NCBI GenBank assembly: GCA_001600415.1
Contig: BCJX01000010.1
Location: forward strand, 841,236 to 905,235
DNA from: Pascua guehoae
Lineage: Eukaryota; Basidiomycota; Tremellomycetes; Trichosporonales; Trichosporonaceae
Length of the DNA: 64,000 nucleotides
Direction: 5' to 3'
Shown here: positions 1-12,794 of the stretch, piece by piece
How positions within the stretch are numbered: the stretch's first letter is position 1
Layout of the letters: each line of letters begins with the position of its first letter
Translations under genes and position numbers: made by a program
The notes under the pieces: generated by a model
Databases searched by the model: none
What the model saw: only the letters and a program-made list of their open reading frames with translations
Told to the model about the DNA's origin: nothing

Positions 1-3000
1 GCTTTCCCTGCCTGCCTGCGTGGTGGGTGGGTGGCGTTGGTTCGGATGGCCTTGATGGAGCGAGGGGCGCCAGATTAGGTACGCGCGGCAGTGAGCGGCA
101 CTTGGCCCCCGGGGGGGAGGAGGCAGAACAGAGGAGAGCGTGATGGACCTGTGGGCCCTGGGTGGGGGGCGTGCGCCGGGGCGTGTCGGAGCGAGGAGCG
201 TGGACAGGGGTGAGGGGCAATGGCTATGTGGCCGACGGCGTCCGTGAGAGCGTCCTGGGGAATCCTTTGGAATGCAGAAATGTGGTACAAGGGGCGGTCG
301 GTGGTTGGTCGATCGGCCGGTTGAGTGAGGGACAGACAACGAGCAATGACGATGACGAGGAGAAGAGAGAGAGAGAGAGAGGGAGACAAGAAGGGATGTG
401 CAAGGGGCGACACGAAAGGGCGATGTTCGAGTTTGGGGACGCAAAAAGGGACAAAAGGAGACAATGGCGGTCGTCGTTGGCGGACCGTGCGATGCAGTGC
501 CCAGAAGATGAGAGCACGAGCAAAGATTATCAATGAGGCGAGACGAGCGAGTGACCGCGCGCGCAGGTAGGCAGGGAGGCGACCAACGGGGCAGGCAAGG
601 GCAACCAAGCGATTACCTGCGAGCAAAACAACAGCCAAGCGGGTCCGCAATCAGAGTGGGCACGTTTGACGCGGCTTGGGACGACGCCTCTTTACCCTCT
701 GGCCCCTCCTGGCCTCGTGCCTCCTTGCGTTTGCTGCCTGCAGCGGCCAGTCTTCAGCGTCAGGAGCGTGCAGGACGCGCACAGGACGCAGGACGGTCGG
801 TGCGCCGGTGCGCAAGTGTAATTGGTGCAATGTGCAGGAGGAGAGAGGGCGAGGTGTCTGAAGCGAGCGAGCGAGTGAGCGCGAAATGCAATGAACAAGG
901 TGGGGGTGGGTGTCGTCGGCGGCGGCGGAGGCGGAGGCTGAGGCGGCGCCGCGCTAGGATGAGACGTGCCAAATCACCGCAAAGGGTCCTGGATTGTTGT
1001 TGGTCCCTTTTGCATCCAGCACCCAGGACATTTTGACAAAAAGCTTGGTACCAGCAGAGCCATGCAGCACACAGTATACCCGTTGCGTTGGGCTGCTGGC
1101 AGCGAGTACTCCAGTAGCAGCTGCTAGCTGGGCTGCTGATGCCATGCATGAGCGATTGGGCTGGAGGCAAAAGCAGGCAGGCACAAGTGGGTGTCCTCGT
1201 TCACCCCGTGCCCCGTGCCTTGCCCTTGGTAGCCCGGTTTTACCCTGCACAATAAAAACCCTGGACAATCTGGGTACTGTAGGCCAAAAAGCCCCTCTCA
1301 CTCTTGTTGCCAGCATTGCCAGCAGCTGGGTCGTGTCCACAGAGTTGGTCGCATGCAAACCTGCTTGCTGGATCCATCATGCCAGGTCCTGTGCCCTCTA
1401 GTCCGTTCATTATACCCTGAGCCTCATAACGCGGGCGGAAACATGCAGCAAAACGGCAAATACGGTAGCCCCGGCCGGCGCTTTATCCACCCACTCGACC
1501 TCTCACCTCGTCCCGGATGCAGCGTTATCCTTTGTTATCCTGTATTCTGGTACTGTGACCCCTCCCCATGAGTCCAATTTTCTTCCCACAATCATGGCGT
1601 GGCGCATTGTGTGGCGCGCATCACCTGACCGACCTGAGCGCCATGATGACCTGAACCCCAAAGACCCACCCAGGCTTCACAAGCATGACGCCCGCCCGCG
1701 GCCAACGGAGACTACTCACTCGTCGCTGTCACAAACTAGCTCATGACTGCGCCTCGTGCCAAGCGCCTCCCCCTCCTCACCCTCACCCACACCCCGCGTT
1801 GTCCCCGTGCATGCCTTTTTTATGCCGATGCCTGGTCCAGCCAATTATTGTCTGCATCCCTGACATCCCCCACCGTGGCGCCTGAATCGCCCGGGTGGCG
1901 GTGGCGCAGTGGCGTCTCACATTGTCGCTTTTTGGCCCGTCTGCGGTGGTGGCTGCTCAGAGATTGCATGATCACATGGCAGCTCGATGGCGGCATGAAC
2001 CGGAGGCTGGGGAGTTGCTGCGCAAGCGGCGGGCGGGCGTTCTCAAAGGTAAAGGCGGATCTACAAAGAGCCGGGCGAGGCGGAGACGCGAACAAGAGGC
2101 TACAGGCGGCAAAATCAAACGTTCCGTCTCCGCTGCTGCTGCTGCTGCAAGAAAAGAAAATGCAACCATCTTCTTACCAACAATGATGCTCCGAGATGAA
2201 TCTCTCAATGGTGTAACAAGCTTCGTAGCGGCGTACGAACCCACCACCCCGATGGGACGTGTCACCCGAACGCAGGCCCTGGGACGGACGGTGGGATGAC
2301 GGCAGCGGGGGTAAAGGCCGAGAGCAAAGTAGGGATAAGCATAGGCAGGGCCCACGCCTTGACGCTCGGGTCATACGGCATTCCGGTATGCTAGCCAGGC
2401 AGCCAGGCATTGGGTTCAGGGGCCAATCGGGGCAAGAGAAAAAAGTAATGAGGCTCGTTAAGGGGAGCGCGGAGAGAGTGCAGGAATTTTTGGTTCTGTT
2501 TGTGATATTATTATTCGACGTTTGCGTGTTTTGATTTGACAAAGAGCCAAATAGAATATAACGTTTCCCTGATGCAAAATGAAACCAGACAAACACAAAC
2601 CGTCCCAAACTAGCCTCTGATCTTAAATTCTGGGATACGTACTTTTGGTCCAGAGTAGTAGGCCAAGCTAGCTAGGCTCTTTGCATTGATGCGCACTATA
2701 CTGTTTCCGGGGAATATCCTACAGGGCTGGTGCGCGAGCTACGTCGCGCGCAAACAAAAAAGAACGTCTTGTCCCGCTCCCGCTCACCAAACTCTACCCA
2801 TTTGCGCGCCCAGAGATAACGAACGCGGGCCGCCATTCCGCCCAGCGTACGTACGCCACGTCGCAAACAGGACCAAAGTGGTTCAGTGGAGCTGTGTGAT
2901 CGTGGTGTGATCGTGGTGCAGCTCAGACAGAGTGCAGGGGGCACGTGTGGATGTACCGGCGCCGCACCGTGCCTGCTGCACATGACGGTCCACGGCGATT

Positions 3001-6000
3001 CCAGCATTCCGCGTACCCCGGACGAGTCTGGCAGTTTTTCGTTACGGGGACACCCAGTGGTGTTTGCAAAAGTCGTCCGTCAGAGCCCGGAGTGCCAAGA
3101 GAGTCATTTTCTCCCAGTCTGTCCGACATGTCTGGTCCTCCGCCGCGCCGCTCCCTGTTGAGGTACAGACCACGTTTGACGGAATGAACAGCCTTGGATC
3201 CGAAAAAGAGGGCGTACGGCATCTCGCCATGTTTACGAACTCTCTCGTCCCTTGTGACAAGCCCTGCGTCGCGTCAAAACGGTCCTCGGCGCGTCGTCAA
3301 CCCTTACGAGCCAGGTCCCGGATCCCGCTCGTAGCCTTTTCTTTTTTCTTTATTTTTTCATTCCTTCGGAGCGACCATTGTCTCCGATTGTGTCAGGATA
3401 ATCGCCCCGGGCGGACGAAAAGGTCGCGGCCAACCCTGGGTGCGGGGTTGCAGGGAGAGATGGTGGTGGTGAGGGTGACGATTATTGTAACCTGCGGCAG
3501 CCACCTCGTCAACGATCAACAGCCCTAGCGTGGCCAGTGCGTACCGCATACTTCCGACGACGGGGCGCGTTCCAAGAATCGGCACGTTGACATGTTTGAG
3601 AGACGTGCCGGACAAGCCGCTCGGTTGTTCTGTCATGTAAGGATGTCATCGGCCACAGTGCCCCCGTCAACTCCCCTGTATTAAACGGTGTGCACGGTGC
3701 ACTGTCACATCACACAATCCACTGATCAACCGTGCCCCCCGGGGACTATGTAGCAGGTACGCGACACATTTCGACACACGGACCTCCGCGGGTCGAGCCC
3801 CCTCTCAATCGCCGACAACGACGTCATTGATGTCATTGATGCCGACGAGCACGGGCTCGCTAATGACAATGACGTCGAGGACAGTCATGACGGGCGCGGG
3901 CACGGACCGCAGTGTGCGCCACTGATGTCAACATTCGTCGGAGGAATTGATGGCGAGCTCGAGCACGGAGCCAGCGAGCGGGCCCTGTAGGATCGTGTAG
4001 GGTCGCGTAGGATTGTCTAGGAGTCGCGTTAGGAACGTGTTACAGATGTCGGTATGCTGGAAAAAGTCGCCTCCCGAAACGTTTCCTGCACGCCACCAAA
4101 ACAGGTCGTCGGTCTGTCAAAGGGTCCCGGTGGCCGAGGAATGCAATGCAGGTTTCAATACATGCATGCACAGGCCTGGGGAAACGCCACCGATGTCAGC
4201 GACCCCATCATGTATCGGGTGGGTGTCGGAGCATACTGTACACACATCTGCATGCCCTAGTACATGCCAGCACTCACGCTCCTGCACAGACCCCATGTGG
4301 CAAGCCAATGATGTAACCATGGCAAGTACTGTCAACGTGCACATCTTGACACACGAGCACGGGCACACACGATGCGCCACTGATGTCAGCGGGGGAGCAG
4401 AGCACAAAGGAGACAAAAAAAAAGACCATCATGATGACATGCAACAAAATAATGACCGATCGACATCTGCGATGCGTCACCGATGACAAAACGTCGCTTG
4501 CGGCTGGTCGTTTGTGACGCATCGGAAAGCTCGCACTGCACAGCGTGACACGATGGGCTTGGTTTCCGATCGAAGGCGAGGCCTAGTGCCAAGTCTGGAG
4601 TTGTAGTGTGGTTGGATAGGAGGCCGATGGGGATCTCGGTTGTTGTGTTTCCCGTCTTCGGGACGAGGACGAGGTGAGGAGACGGAAGAGCGACGGGGCA
4701 ATGTGTGCCGTATCCGTCGGGCGACGAGGCCGACGACATGCGGGGCACAGAACTCGCTTCTGTCGAGTGTGTTCTGGGGAGATAGAACTACGTGGAACGA
4801 GGGAGAGAAGGACGGACGAGGTGAGTTGGGATAGTTTGTGTGTGTCGACCTTCCCCCGCCTTTCCCCTTTGTCTCTCCCCAACCTTGTTAACAATTAACC
4901 TGTTCAGACTCTAAGCATATCCTACACACTCTTAGACACCGGCGGGACGCTATCTGGTCTCACTCTGCGACACCCTTCACAGGACTGGCGAAAGAGAGTT
5001 GAGTTTGCCCAGGTGCGCACCCGCATGCCCGACCGATCAGCTCGCCGCCCCGCCTAGTAAACCTTGCGGGCGTCGGGCGCTGGACACGATATACGCGCGG
5101 GTGAGTCTTTGGAACCCAGGTCACCGTTGGAAGGCCCCTGTACCTGCGGCCGCCTCTATGCGCGCGGTTAGGAGTGGGGAAAGGGGGAGGACTGCAGACG
5201 TGGGCGATCCGACAGTCCAAGGGTAGTCGGACACCGAACCAGTAGACTTCAAGCTCTCGATGACCGGCAGGCCGTTGGCCGCTTGCCGCTAGGCAGTGGT
5301 GGCGTCCACAATACACCCCAGAGGCATCGCGGGCATCTGCCAGATCCTGCAATCGCCTTCTTTTGTCCCCAATGTGCATTGTGGCTGCCGATGTGGCTTG
5401 CCAGAACTGCATAGTGGATATAGTGGAGCGACGGAGCGGAGTTGGAACTACGGACATGCACACTACTCACCACTACTGAATCTGTATGCCACTCTCGGAT
5501 TGAGGGACAGGACCTGAGACCTGTTGGACCCAGAAAACCTTTTGGTGGACCTGGGACCTGGCTGACGTTTTGCTGGATTTTCTTTTTCTCTCCTGGCTCG
5601 ATCGCGATCACCGGCTGTGTTACACACCCGGCCGTCTCCACTCTTCTGGATCGATCAATCAATCAATCAATCACTCACTCCAAACGACGCCACGCGTGGC
5701 GCTCGATATTCACCGCCCACGGCGTTCACGGTATTCACGGCATCGCACATGGCATCCACACGCCGATGGTATGCACGGCTCCAGGCGGGCGCCATGGCAG
5801 CTAGGCCAACCCTGGCAGCCCACAGCCGGCGTTTAAGCAGGTGATCAAACAGGACCGCGCGTGCGCTGGGCTGCGAGATCCGATGCAGGGGTGCTCCAGG
5901 GACGTGCTAACCGCTCACACCAGGCGATAGAGTTGCGCCAGGACGCACCAGAAGCAAGATGCCAAGAGCAGAGGTCCACTCCCACGCAGCCATCACTCAC

Positions 6001-7990
6001 GATCCTGCAGAGCTAGGCTGCCCCCGCCATGCCCGTCCTGTGGCTGAGGCGAGCTGCGATTGACGGACGCGGCATGTGGAAAGCCAAGCTCAAGCCCGTG
6101 CAAGCCCCACAGTGGCCACAGTGGAGCTAGCTCTAACGGGGTGTGAACCGCCGCCGAGGTCAAAACGTTGAAAAAATGGTGAACCAACGTGGCCGACGAG
6201 TGTAGGCAAGGCATGCAAGGCACAATCGCAGCGAACCCGATGGCCCCCGCCCCACCGGACGTTACCCAGGAACGCAACATCCCAACCCAGAACTTTGAAC
6301 ACGACCAGTGAACTCTGTCCCAACTCTGAACCTTGTCTGTGTCTGGGAGGCCGGTTGCAAACTCTATCGCGCGCCGCCCAGATCGGATCTCCCATGGTGC
6401 CATGTGCTGTCTGCGCCGGTTGCAAACTCTATTGCGCGAGGTTGTCCACTGTACCAGCGTACGCGCTGTACGCGCTGAGACCGTGTAGCTAACAGCTTGC
6501 CGCCTGCAGCCGCGCGCGAGCTGCACATAGCTCGCATCGCGCATGCCGCCCACGCCGTGCCCGCGTGGCGTGGGTGATGGAGCCCCCCCAACCCCGTGAC
6601 CTCGTGCGTGGCGCGTGGCGAGCGTGTGGCGCATGGCGCATGGCGTGCCGCCGAATCGCACCGCCTCGAGCTGGACCACTGGGCACCGGGCAAGTCGCAG
6701 CGCACGTCCCAGGCTCGGAGGTCCGCGGCCCACAGGTGTGGCTGGCATGCAAGCTGCTCGGCATGCTCGGCAGCTGCTCGGCATTGTCGGTGCGCGTGAC
6801 CTGCCTGCACGTCCGGGCCGACGACGTCGAGGTCGACATGTCTGCGTGCCGATGTGCACGGGTGAGGCGGCCGCCATCACGTGTGCTCGTGTGCTTGCGT
6901 GCTTGTGTGGATGCCAGATGCCAGATGCGCGCATGCCGAGGGGGCGCGCTTTGTTCTGTCCCAGTGGAATGGTAGCTCCTGTGCCTTGCGGCTTGCAATC
7001 TACACACGCGCATGCCCATTCCGTCGTCCCTTATTGTTCCCAAGGGCGGAGTACTCGTGACCTGTGGACGTCCGTTTCTCTGTTCCTCCGTTTCGTGGCG
7101 TGGAGACGCGATATTGGTCCAGGTAGCGCACGCTTAGGTAAGCAGGTGTGCACGTGCACGGTGCCATACCGAGGATACCGAGTGGTCGTTTACCGCGGCT
7201 GTCGGTCGCTTCCGATAAGGAGCGGGGCCGGTCTGACCGATCCGAACCAGACCATGCACAGACTAGGCCAGAAATGTTAGACTTGTCTTGCGCGTGTCGC
7301 GTGTCGTTTGGCGTTTGTACCAGGCTTGCGCTGTGAAGAAACTCGACGTTGATACAGAGCTTCTCAACTATGTGACCTATTGAGAAACAATGCCTGATTC
7401 GTGCGTCTCGGCACAACCAGCGCTTTGGTCTCGGTACAACCACACGAGTGGGGCACACTAGATATCGGGGTTTCATCGTGGTGGTATCTCGTCGACTATA
7501 GTTGGACGCTACGACTATGCCATTTCTTCTGCAGATCTGATTCTGCAACACCTTAGCGTGTCCTTCTATCCATACTACTAATATACCCCACTGGCGTCGA
7601 TTGCCGCACTGACGCCGACGACAGTGTGGACGCACTAACACCGTTCCAAGCCCATGTTGATCATCTATGCTTACGTTGTTAAACCCAGCCACCGACTAGA
7701 CGACTCGACGCGCTCCACTGGGACCATAGCCTCGATCGTCCCACAGACTGGTGACACCTGTGTGATCGACGCCGCGTTGGCGGGTATGCTGGAACCCCAC
7801 CAACCCCACCAACCCCGCCATTTCAGCTAGTGCGTCCGCACGGACGGGGTGCGATGGCCGTGTGGTCACGCCGAGTGTGGCGGGCGGATTCTGGGGGTTG
7901 TGCAGGGGGTTGCTCTGGGCGAGGCCCCCCTGCCCACACCCCGCGCGTCTTGCCAGCTGGTGATGACTAGTCGCGCGTTGTTTGAGCTCT
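1..7990. other. gene-poor intergenic region, left part
   Basis: I see no gene I can defend here. Open frames up to about 230 codons exist on both strands, but none shows a recognisable domain, a plausible signal peptide or a chain of splice-compatible exons. Composition varies: about 5.9-7.0 kb is rich in GCGCATGGC-type short repeats, and 3.6-4.5 kb carries repeated TGAYGTCA-like palindromes. The left 0.6 kb is pyrimidine-rich on the minus strand and could be the leader of a gene lying off the left edge, but that cannot be tested inside the window. Confidence 0.5.
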
Positions 7991-8207
7991 ATTTGTTTGA
8001 CTCTGAAAGACCAGTTGGCAAGAATTGACACACTGCCCGTGACAAATGCTCGTCGGGAGCAGGGTTGTGTTACAAGTGACTGTCCCCCGTTTCACGACTT
8101 ATTTGTTTGACTCTGAAAGACCAGTCGACAAGAATTGACACATTGCCCGTGACAAATGCTCGTCGGGGGAAGGGTTGTTGCAACTGACTGTCGACCCCCG
8201 TTTCACA
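7991..8207. repeat. two-copy direct repeat, about 110-bp unit
   Basis: The stretch starting ATTTGTTTGACTCTGAAAG at 7991 is repeated from 8101 with only scattered substitutions and a few small indels. Both copies carry the same internal blocks (AAGAATTGACACA, GTGACAAATGCTCGTCGGG and a CCCCCGTTTCAC end). It has no coding potential I recognise. It is a simple tandem duplication in otherwise unannotated DNA. Confidence 0.85.
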
Positions 8208-8891
8208 GCCGGAAACCGCGTTACCCCTGTGCCAGCCCTCAAGTAACAAGCTGCGTACGCGTGTGAGCGCACTGAGCCGCCACTTCAGCTCAAACGCACA
8301 CCCCCTGAGGCGGGATAGAATCGGCCAAGCGACACCCATTTGGCGAGTATGATGTGACAGGGGATAAACGTGCTAGCTCTTTGGACAACTGACACTCTTA
8401 GCGACGGCCGTGTTCAGACAGGGCTGGTCGGTTTTGCCGTCTGGTCCGGTGCTGCTGTTCAAAGTCGTCGTCGTCCTCGTGCCAACGGTTTTCGTGTCGG
8501 CCATAGGGAACTGGTCGTGCGAGTTGGCCGGCAGTTGCTCTGTACGACCAAGAAGGGTCCAACGGCCACGACTCTTGCTCCTGTCGTATTCTGGCTGTAT
8601 TGCGCAACACAGTGCCCCGGTGGACACCGTCCTAACCTAGTAACCCCCGAAGCTTGCCCCACAGCGTACGTTGCGTACGACATCAGCGACATGGTCCGGA
8701 CAGCATACACAGAGTGCTTGACGTCCAGGGCACATCCACTTTCGGGAGAACACAACCGCAAAAGGCCGGAGAGCGTGATCGAACTTTGCTGATGCGAAAT
8801 GCTCGGAACCCATTCCATTATCCTACAAGCTCACAAGTACTTGATGAGTCATACGTGCGTGCGTATGACTGGTCGCCTGGTGTATAGTGTT

Positions 8892-9190
8892 AAAAAGGAC
8901 GCTGGGGACCAGCAAACGCTGTTGAGTACGACTCTGACCCTCGTTCCGCTCCCGACTGCGTTTGGTCTGAACAGACTAATTTCCGCGTATATTAATCCCC
9001 GCCGAGCTGAAGGGCGCTGGGAATCAAAAGTCGCGCCTGACGACTCTGATGCATCTCATTCCGCTCCACGCGTTTGGGTCTGAACAGAACATATTGTCCG
9101 GGTATTAATTGCCTATCGAGGGTGAAACGCCGTCTGTGGTTACTGGGAACGCTGTGTGGACGAGTAGTCGCACTTATAAAACTCTGACGA
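8892..9190. repeat. diverged tandem repeat, about 120-bp unit
   Basis: Blocks such as GACTCTGA, TTCCGCTC, GCGTTTGG, TCTGAACAGA and TATTAAT recur in the same order at about 8930-9010 and 9050-9130. A third partial copy starts near 9155. The copies have diverged far more than the 8-kb repeat, which suggests an older duplication. No terminal inverted repeats or coding capacity are visible. Confidence 0.55.
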
Positions 9191-9928
9191 TCTCTGGCAG
9201 TCTCGCGACACTGACACTATCAAGGCTGGCCCGCGAGAGAATCGCCGCCTATGTCCTCGCGAGCAGTATGGAGGTATCTTCTGGGGCTCGAAGGGGTCAT
9301 CAACATCTCATCAGTAAGTACAAGCACCCATCGGCGGTGTACACGTGCGACGGGAAGTGTTGCCTACCACGTTGAGCTCGGTCGCATGACGTAGAGCATG
9401 GACGCTCTCTACTTCAATCCGATGGTACTAGGAAGCTGTGCATCGGGGTAACTTGTATTGTGTTCAGTGCAAGTGCACTCAATGGACCTGCAAGTCACCA
9501 TGGTCATCCCTTTCTGCATTTTACGACGAATTTCCCTGTACGAGGCCCTGCAATGGCGCTGTGCCCGCGACCAGGCTCAATATGGCAGTCTCAATACTTG
9601 TGGTAGCACGTATTCTACTTGCACAGTACATGTTGAAATGCGGCGGAATACAGTGTCTTTGGGTGCCTCAAAAGCGGCAGGTGTTGCACGCCGTAAAGTC
9701 GACAGTAGAGCATTACGGGTTGTATGGCTGATTGACTATCCGCAGGAAGATATTCCTCAATCCTACACAGTGGGAGTCTCGTTGCCTGCAAGCCAGATAG
9801 ATGTTGTCTGTAGCTCGATGTGCAGTATCGAGTAATATGCCCTTGGTTCTTGTCGCATGTTCCAACAGAGATACAGCCCCTTTACAGGTGGCAAGAGACA
9901 CCCAAAAGCGGGACCCAGTAGTAATGTA

Positions 9929-10124
9929 CAGGTATGTCCGCAAAGTCGTGAGACTGTCACCTTGGGCTTGGGTGCACGCACACGCAGGAAATCCAGGATA
10001 CAACCGAGTAGGGAGCATCAGTGTGGTGGCTTGCTGTGTAATCGTTTGGTGGGTAGTGCCTATGCGCATCTTCACCAGGCCCGAGCTTGAATGTGGCAGT
10101 CTCATGACTTTCCCGACGCACCTG
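9929..10124. mobile_element. MITE-like element, copy A (longest copy)
   Basis: An inverted-repeat element about 196 bp long. The left end reads CAGGTATGTCCGCAAAGTC and the right end, reverse-complemented, reads CAGGTGCGTCGGGAAAGTC; the repeat continues about 30 bp inward on each side. A TA dinucleotide flanks both ends (9927-9928 and 10125-10126), as expected for a Tc1/mariner-type target duplication. There is no transposase frame, so it is non-autonomous. Related copies lie at 36.3, 39.0 and 44.2 kb, with a right end at 39.7 kb. This one lies in intergenic DNA. Confidence 0.7.
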
Positions 10125-11104
10125 TATCCCATACCCAACCGAGCATATTGGAGAAGGCAAGATTCTTAGTTTACATCATGGCCCATAGCTGTAAGAGACT
10201 TTGGTAGGAGAACAGCGACACACCTAATCCCTTCAACTGCACTGAAACCCGATAAGTGTACAGTGCAAAGGACAGCTCGTGCAGAAATGCTCGCAAACGA
10301 GCGCCCACAGGATCCAGCGACGTCTTAATCAACTACCTGCATACGTCGAGCACCCAACAGTCCACTATATGACGCTCAGCTGAAATATGATCAGCTGAAA
10401 TCAATCCAGTTGTGCGCCTCGACGCACTGCATGCCGTGAAAGCATGCTTTGCAGCTTTGAAACTTGACCCCGAAAGAATCGAAGCAAGCAGCTCCTTTAT
10501 TGTCGAATGCACGCAACGCCGATTGTCGAGCAATGGCCCGTGCGCGCCTCGGATCAGCCGACGGCCGACGGGGTGACAGCGGTGCCAGGTGGTGACAGCC
10601 ACTCGTCGCCCTCACTGGACAGCGCTCGCACGAGCCATTCACCAACAGAGGGTAGGTCAGGCACAATCACTACTCTGCGCTGCGCCTGGCACTCCTGGGT
10701 ATTTGCCAGCCTGCACGGCCGTCACTTCCTGTTTCGAACGTGCCAGGCCCTGGGATCCAAGTCGTGCGGGGAGAGATGTACCTCCCTCCTACAACTGGTC
10801 ATGCGGACAGACATCGTGCGGGTGCGATTATCAAGGAGGTCTCGATTTCAACGAGGTATCAACAATCTGCTTCAGTCACCACAAGGTCAGTCCACCTCGT
10901 ACAGCAGCTCTCATAGGCTTCATTGTACACCAACACTGCCTACTCCCTCGGTGCCGCTCAGGACCCCGCCCACCCCATTTGCACCTTACCCCCCCCACAA
11001 ACCCCCCCCCCCCCCCCACATGCCCCACACAACACCCTTGGGCCCATCTACTCCGACTGAGTGGTGAATGCCATGCATATGCTGTTTTAGGTGTTTACGT
11101 CCGA
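10125..11104. other. intergenic, downstream of HSP10
   Basis: No gene is supported here. The stretch contains a C-rich low-complexity segment ending in a run of 16 C at 11002-11017, just beyond the 3' end of HSP10 on the opposite strand. Confidence 0.5.
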
Positions 11105-12321
11105 TTACTCGTTGATCTTGGCAAGGATCTCCGCGTCCTTGAAGAGGTGGTACTCCTGGGCACGTTAGCGTATTGCCGCGGATGTAGAGTTGAAGCCGGG
11201 TTTAGACCATGGCATTGGATGTGCTGTGCGACATGGAGAGGAATGAGGATAGCAAGCGGAGGGCTGGACGGCAAGCCAAGCCCGGCACGAGAGCAGGGCA
11301 TGCAGGTAGCCAGTCGAGTCTCGAGGCCGGCCGCCGAGACGGCGTGGTACACAGGCGTGGTACACAGCCCAACAGCCAGCCACACCAGCAAGACAGCGGT
11401 ACGCCGCCGGCAGCAGATTCATCCTGCACCTGTCCTCGCCTCCTCACCACCGTGATCCCCACACTCCCACATCCTCTCATCGCGCCTTACACCCCTCATC
11501 CATTACACCACCAACCCCACAACCCCACAAACGCCCAAACACCGACCGAAACTCACCTCGTCGCCGACCTTGATGGGGCTGCCGCCCCAGCCGGGGAGGA
11601 GCACGCGGTCGCCCGCCTTGACCGAGACTGGGATGATCTGGCCGTCCTTGCCGGGGGCGCCGGGGCCGACGGCGATGACGGTCGCCTCGGGGAGGGGCGT
11701 CTGGGTCGCCGACGAGGGGAGGAAGATGCCCGAAGCGGTCTTCTGCGGGGGTGTTAGCGGGTGAAAGGTGTGTGCGCTTCGCAAGATGGGCGGTGCTGGG
11801 CGAAGAACGGAAGGGAGGCACGCAAGGCCACAAGGGCTAAGTGGCGCAGAGGAGCAAAGCGCAAGGTCTGGAGGAGCACAAGGCCGAGTCTGTGCCTGTC
11901 CCACCACTCGAGACGCTTGCGCATGCTTTATCCTCTTCCACGGAGCGCGCTCCACTTCTAGAAAACACGGTGCCGCGAGGTGTCCCATCAATGGCCAAGG
12001 GGACGCTGGTGACCAACCCCTCGGTCCATGTCTCTGGCACGAAGCCTCAAAGTGCAGGCTGCGATCCCAGCAACGGCACAATAGAGCGACATAGAAACAG
12101 AGTCCGGTACACCGCCGATACCTTGCCAACGACACATAGCTGCGCCCACAGCCATCGTCTAGACTCACCGACTCGGCCTTGAAGCGCTGGACGAGGACGC
12201 GGTCAAAGAGGGGCTGGAGCGAGCGGATCGACTTGAAGGTGGCCGACTGCGGCGTGAGTATGTCAGTCTTTGGGGAGGGGACCTCGTGACCTGTGTTGTC
12301 GTCGAGGTTGTGACTGACCAT
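11105..12321 (-). CDS. HSP10: mitochondrial co-chaperonin HSP10 (GroES homologue)
   Basis: This encodes the lid of the mitochondrial matrix chaperonin, capping the HSP60 ring during ATP-driven protein folding. The coding exons read 12319-12321, 12169-12246, 11557-11742 and 11105-11155, giving 105 residues, the usual Cpn10 length. All junctions are GT-AG in phase 0, and the last has a CTAAC branch site. Visible family features are the N-terminal LQPLFDRVLVQR strand, the mobile-loop region around KTASGIFLPSS, GDRVLLPGWGG, and the C-terminal YHLFKDAEILAKINE. The first coding exon is just the ATG, followed directly by GTCAGT. It is head to head with HSP60, 473 bp away, and probably shares its heat-shock promoter. 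The identification is secure. The ATG-only exon rests on splice signals and on homologues starting M-(S/T)-x-KSIR. Confidence 0.93.
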
Positions 12322-12794
12322 TTTTACGGATGTTGTGGGTTGGGTGGGTGGCTAGAAAGAGGATGAGACCAAAAGGACAGCGTTTTGACAAACCTCGACC
12401 TCGTGGCTTTCGAGTGGGTGGCTAGCCGGGAGAATAATGTCGAGTGAGCAGCCCAGGCCTATCCAGCCAGCAGCCAGTGCCCACTCGGCTAAGGCGGCTA
12501 GGACTCTTTTGAGGAATCGTCTTTTGTTTGACTGGTTGGTGGGCGGAGCTAGACGGTCCAGCTCGGCTCTTGACGTTTCCAGAACTTTCCCACGCGTGTT
12601 GCCCATTGGGCCGCTCCCACCCACCGCTTCCTTGGGTGATTTCCATTCGGCCCAGCCACCAGAACCACCCACGGCCGGCCACCCAACTGCCCGTCCTTCT
12701 TTTTGCCGAAATACCCAAAACCAAAAGGGCCACCCCGTTTCCAACTCTTTCTCGAACTCGTTCCATCTCCTCTCCCTTCGTCCTCACCACCACC
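12322..12794. promoter_or_regulatory. divergent HSP10/HSP60 promoter region
   Basis: The 473 bp between the two chaperonin start codons must hold both promoters and both 5' leaders. It contains one perfect heat-shock element (12577-12589). It also has an imperfect TTC/GAA/TTC series with one extra base of spacing near 12749-12763, in the HSP60 leader. I see no clear TATA box next to either start. Shared regulation of the pair is inferred from the arrangement. Confidence 0.75.
12577..12589. promoter_or_regulatory. heat-shock element (Hsf1 site)
   Basis: TTCCAGAACTTTC matches the trimeric heat-shock element TTCnnGAAnnTTC exactly. It lies about 206 bp upstream of the HSP60 ATG and about 256 bp from the HSP10 ATG, so it could serve both genes. 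Binding by Hsf1 is inferred from the consensus only. Confidence 0.75.

Noticed and set aside
75..650. 191-codon minus-strand frame
   Set aside because: Composition is that of a CT-rich leader; overlapping frames on both strands are equally open and no domain is visible.
7000..7692. 230-codon minus-strand frame
   Set aside because: No family signature, no splice context, and ordinary frequency of rare codons; probably chance in GC-rich DNA.
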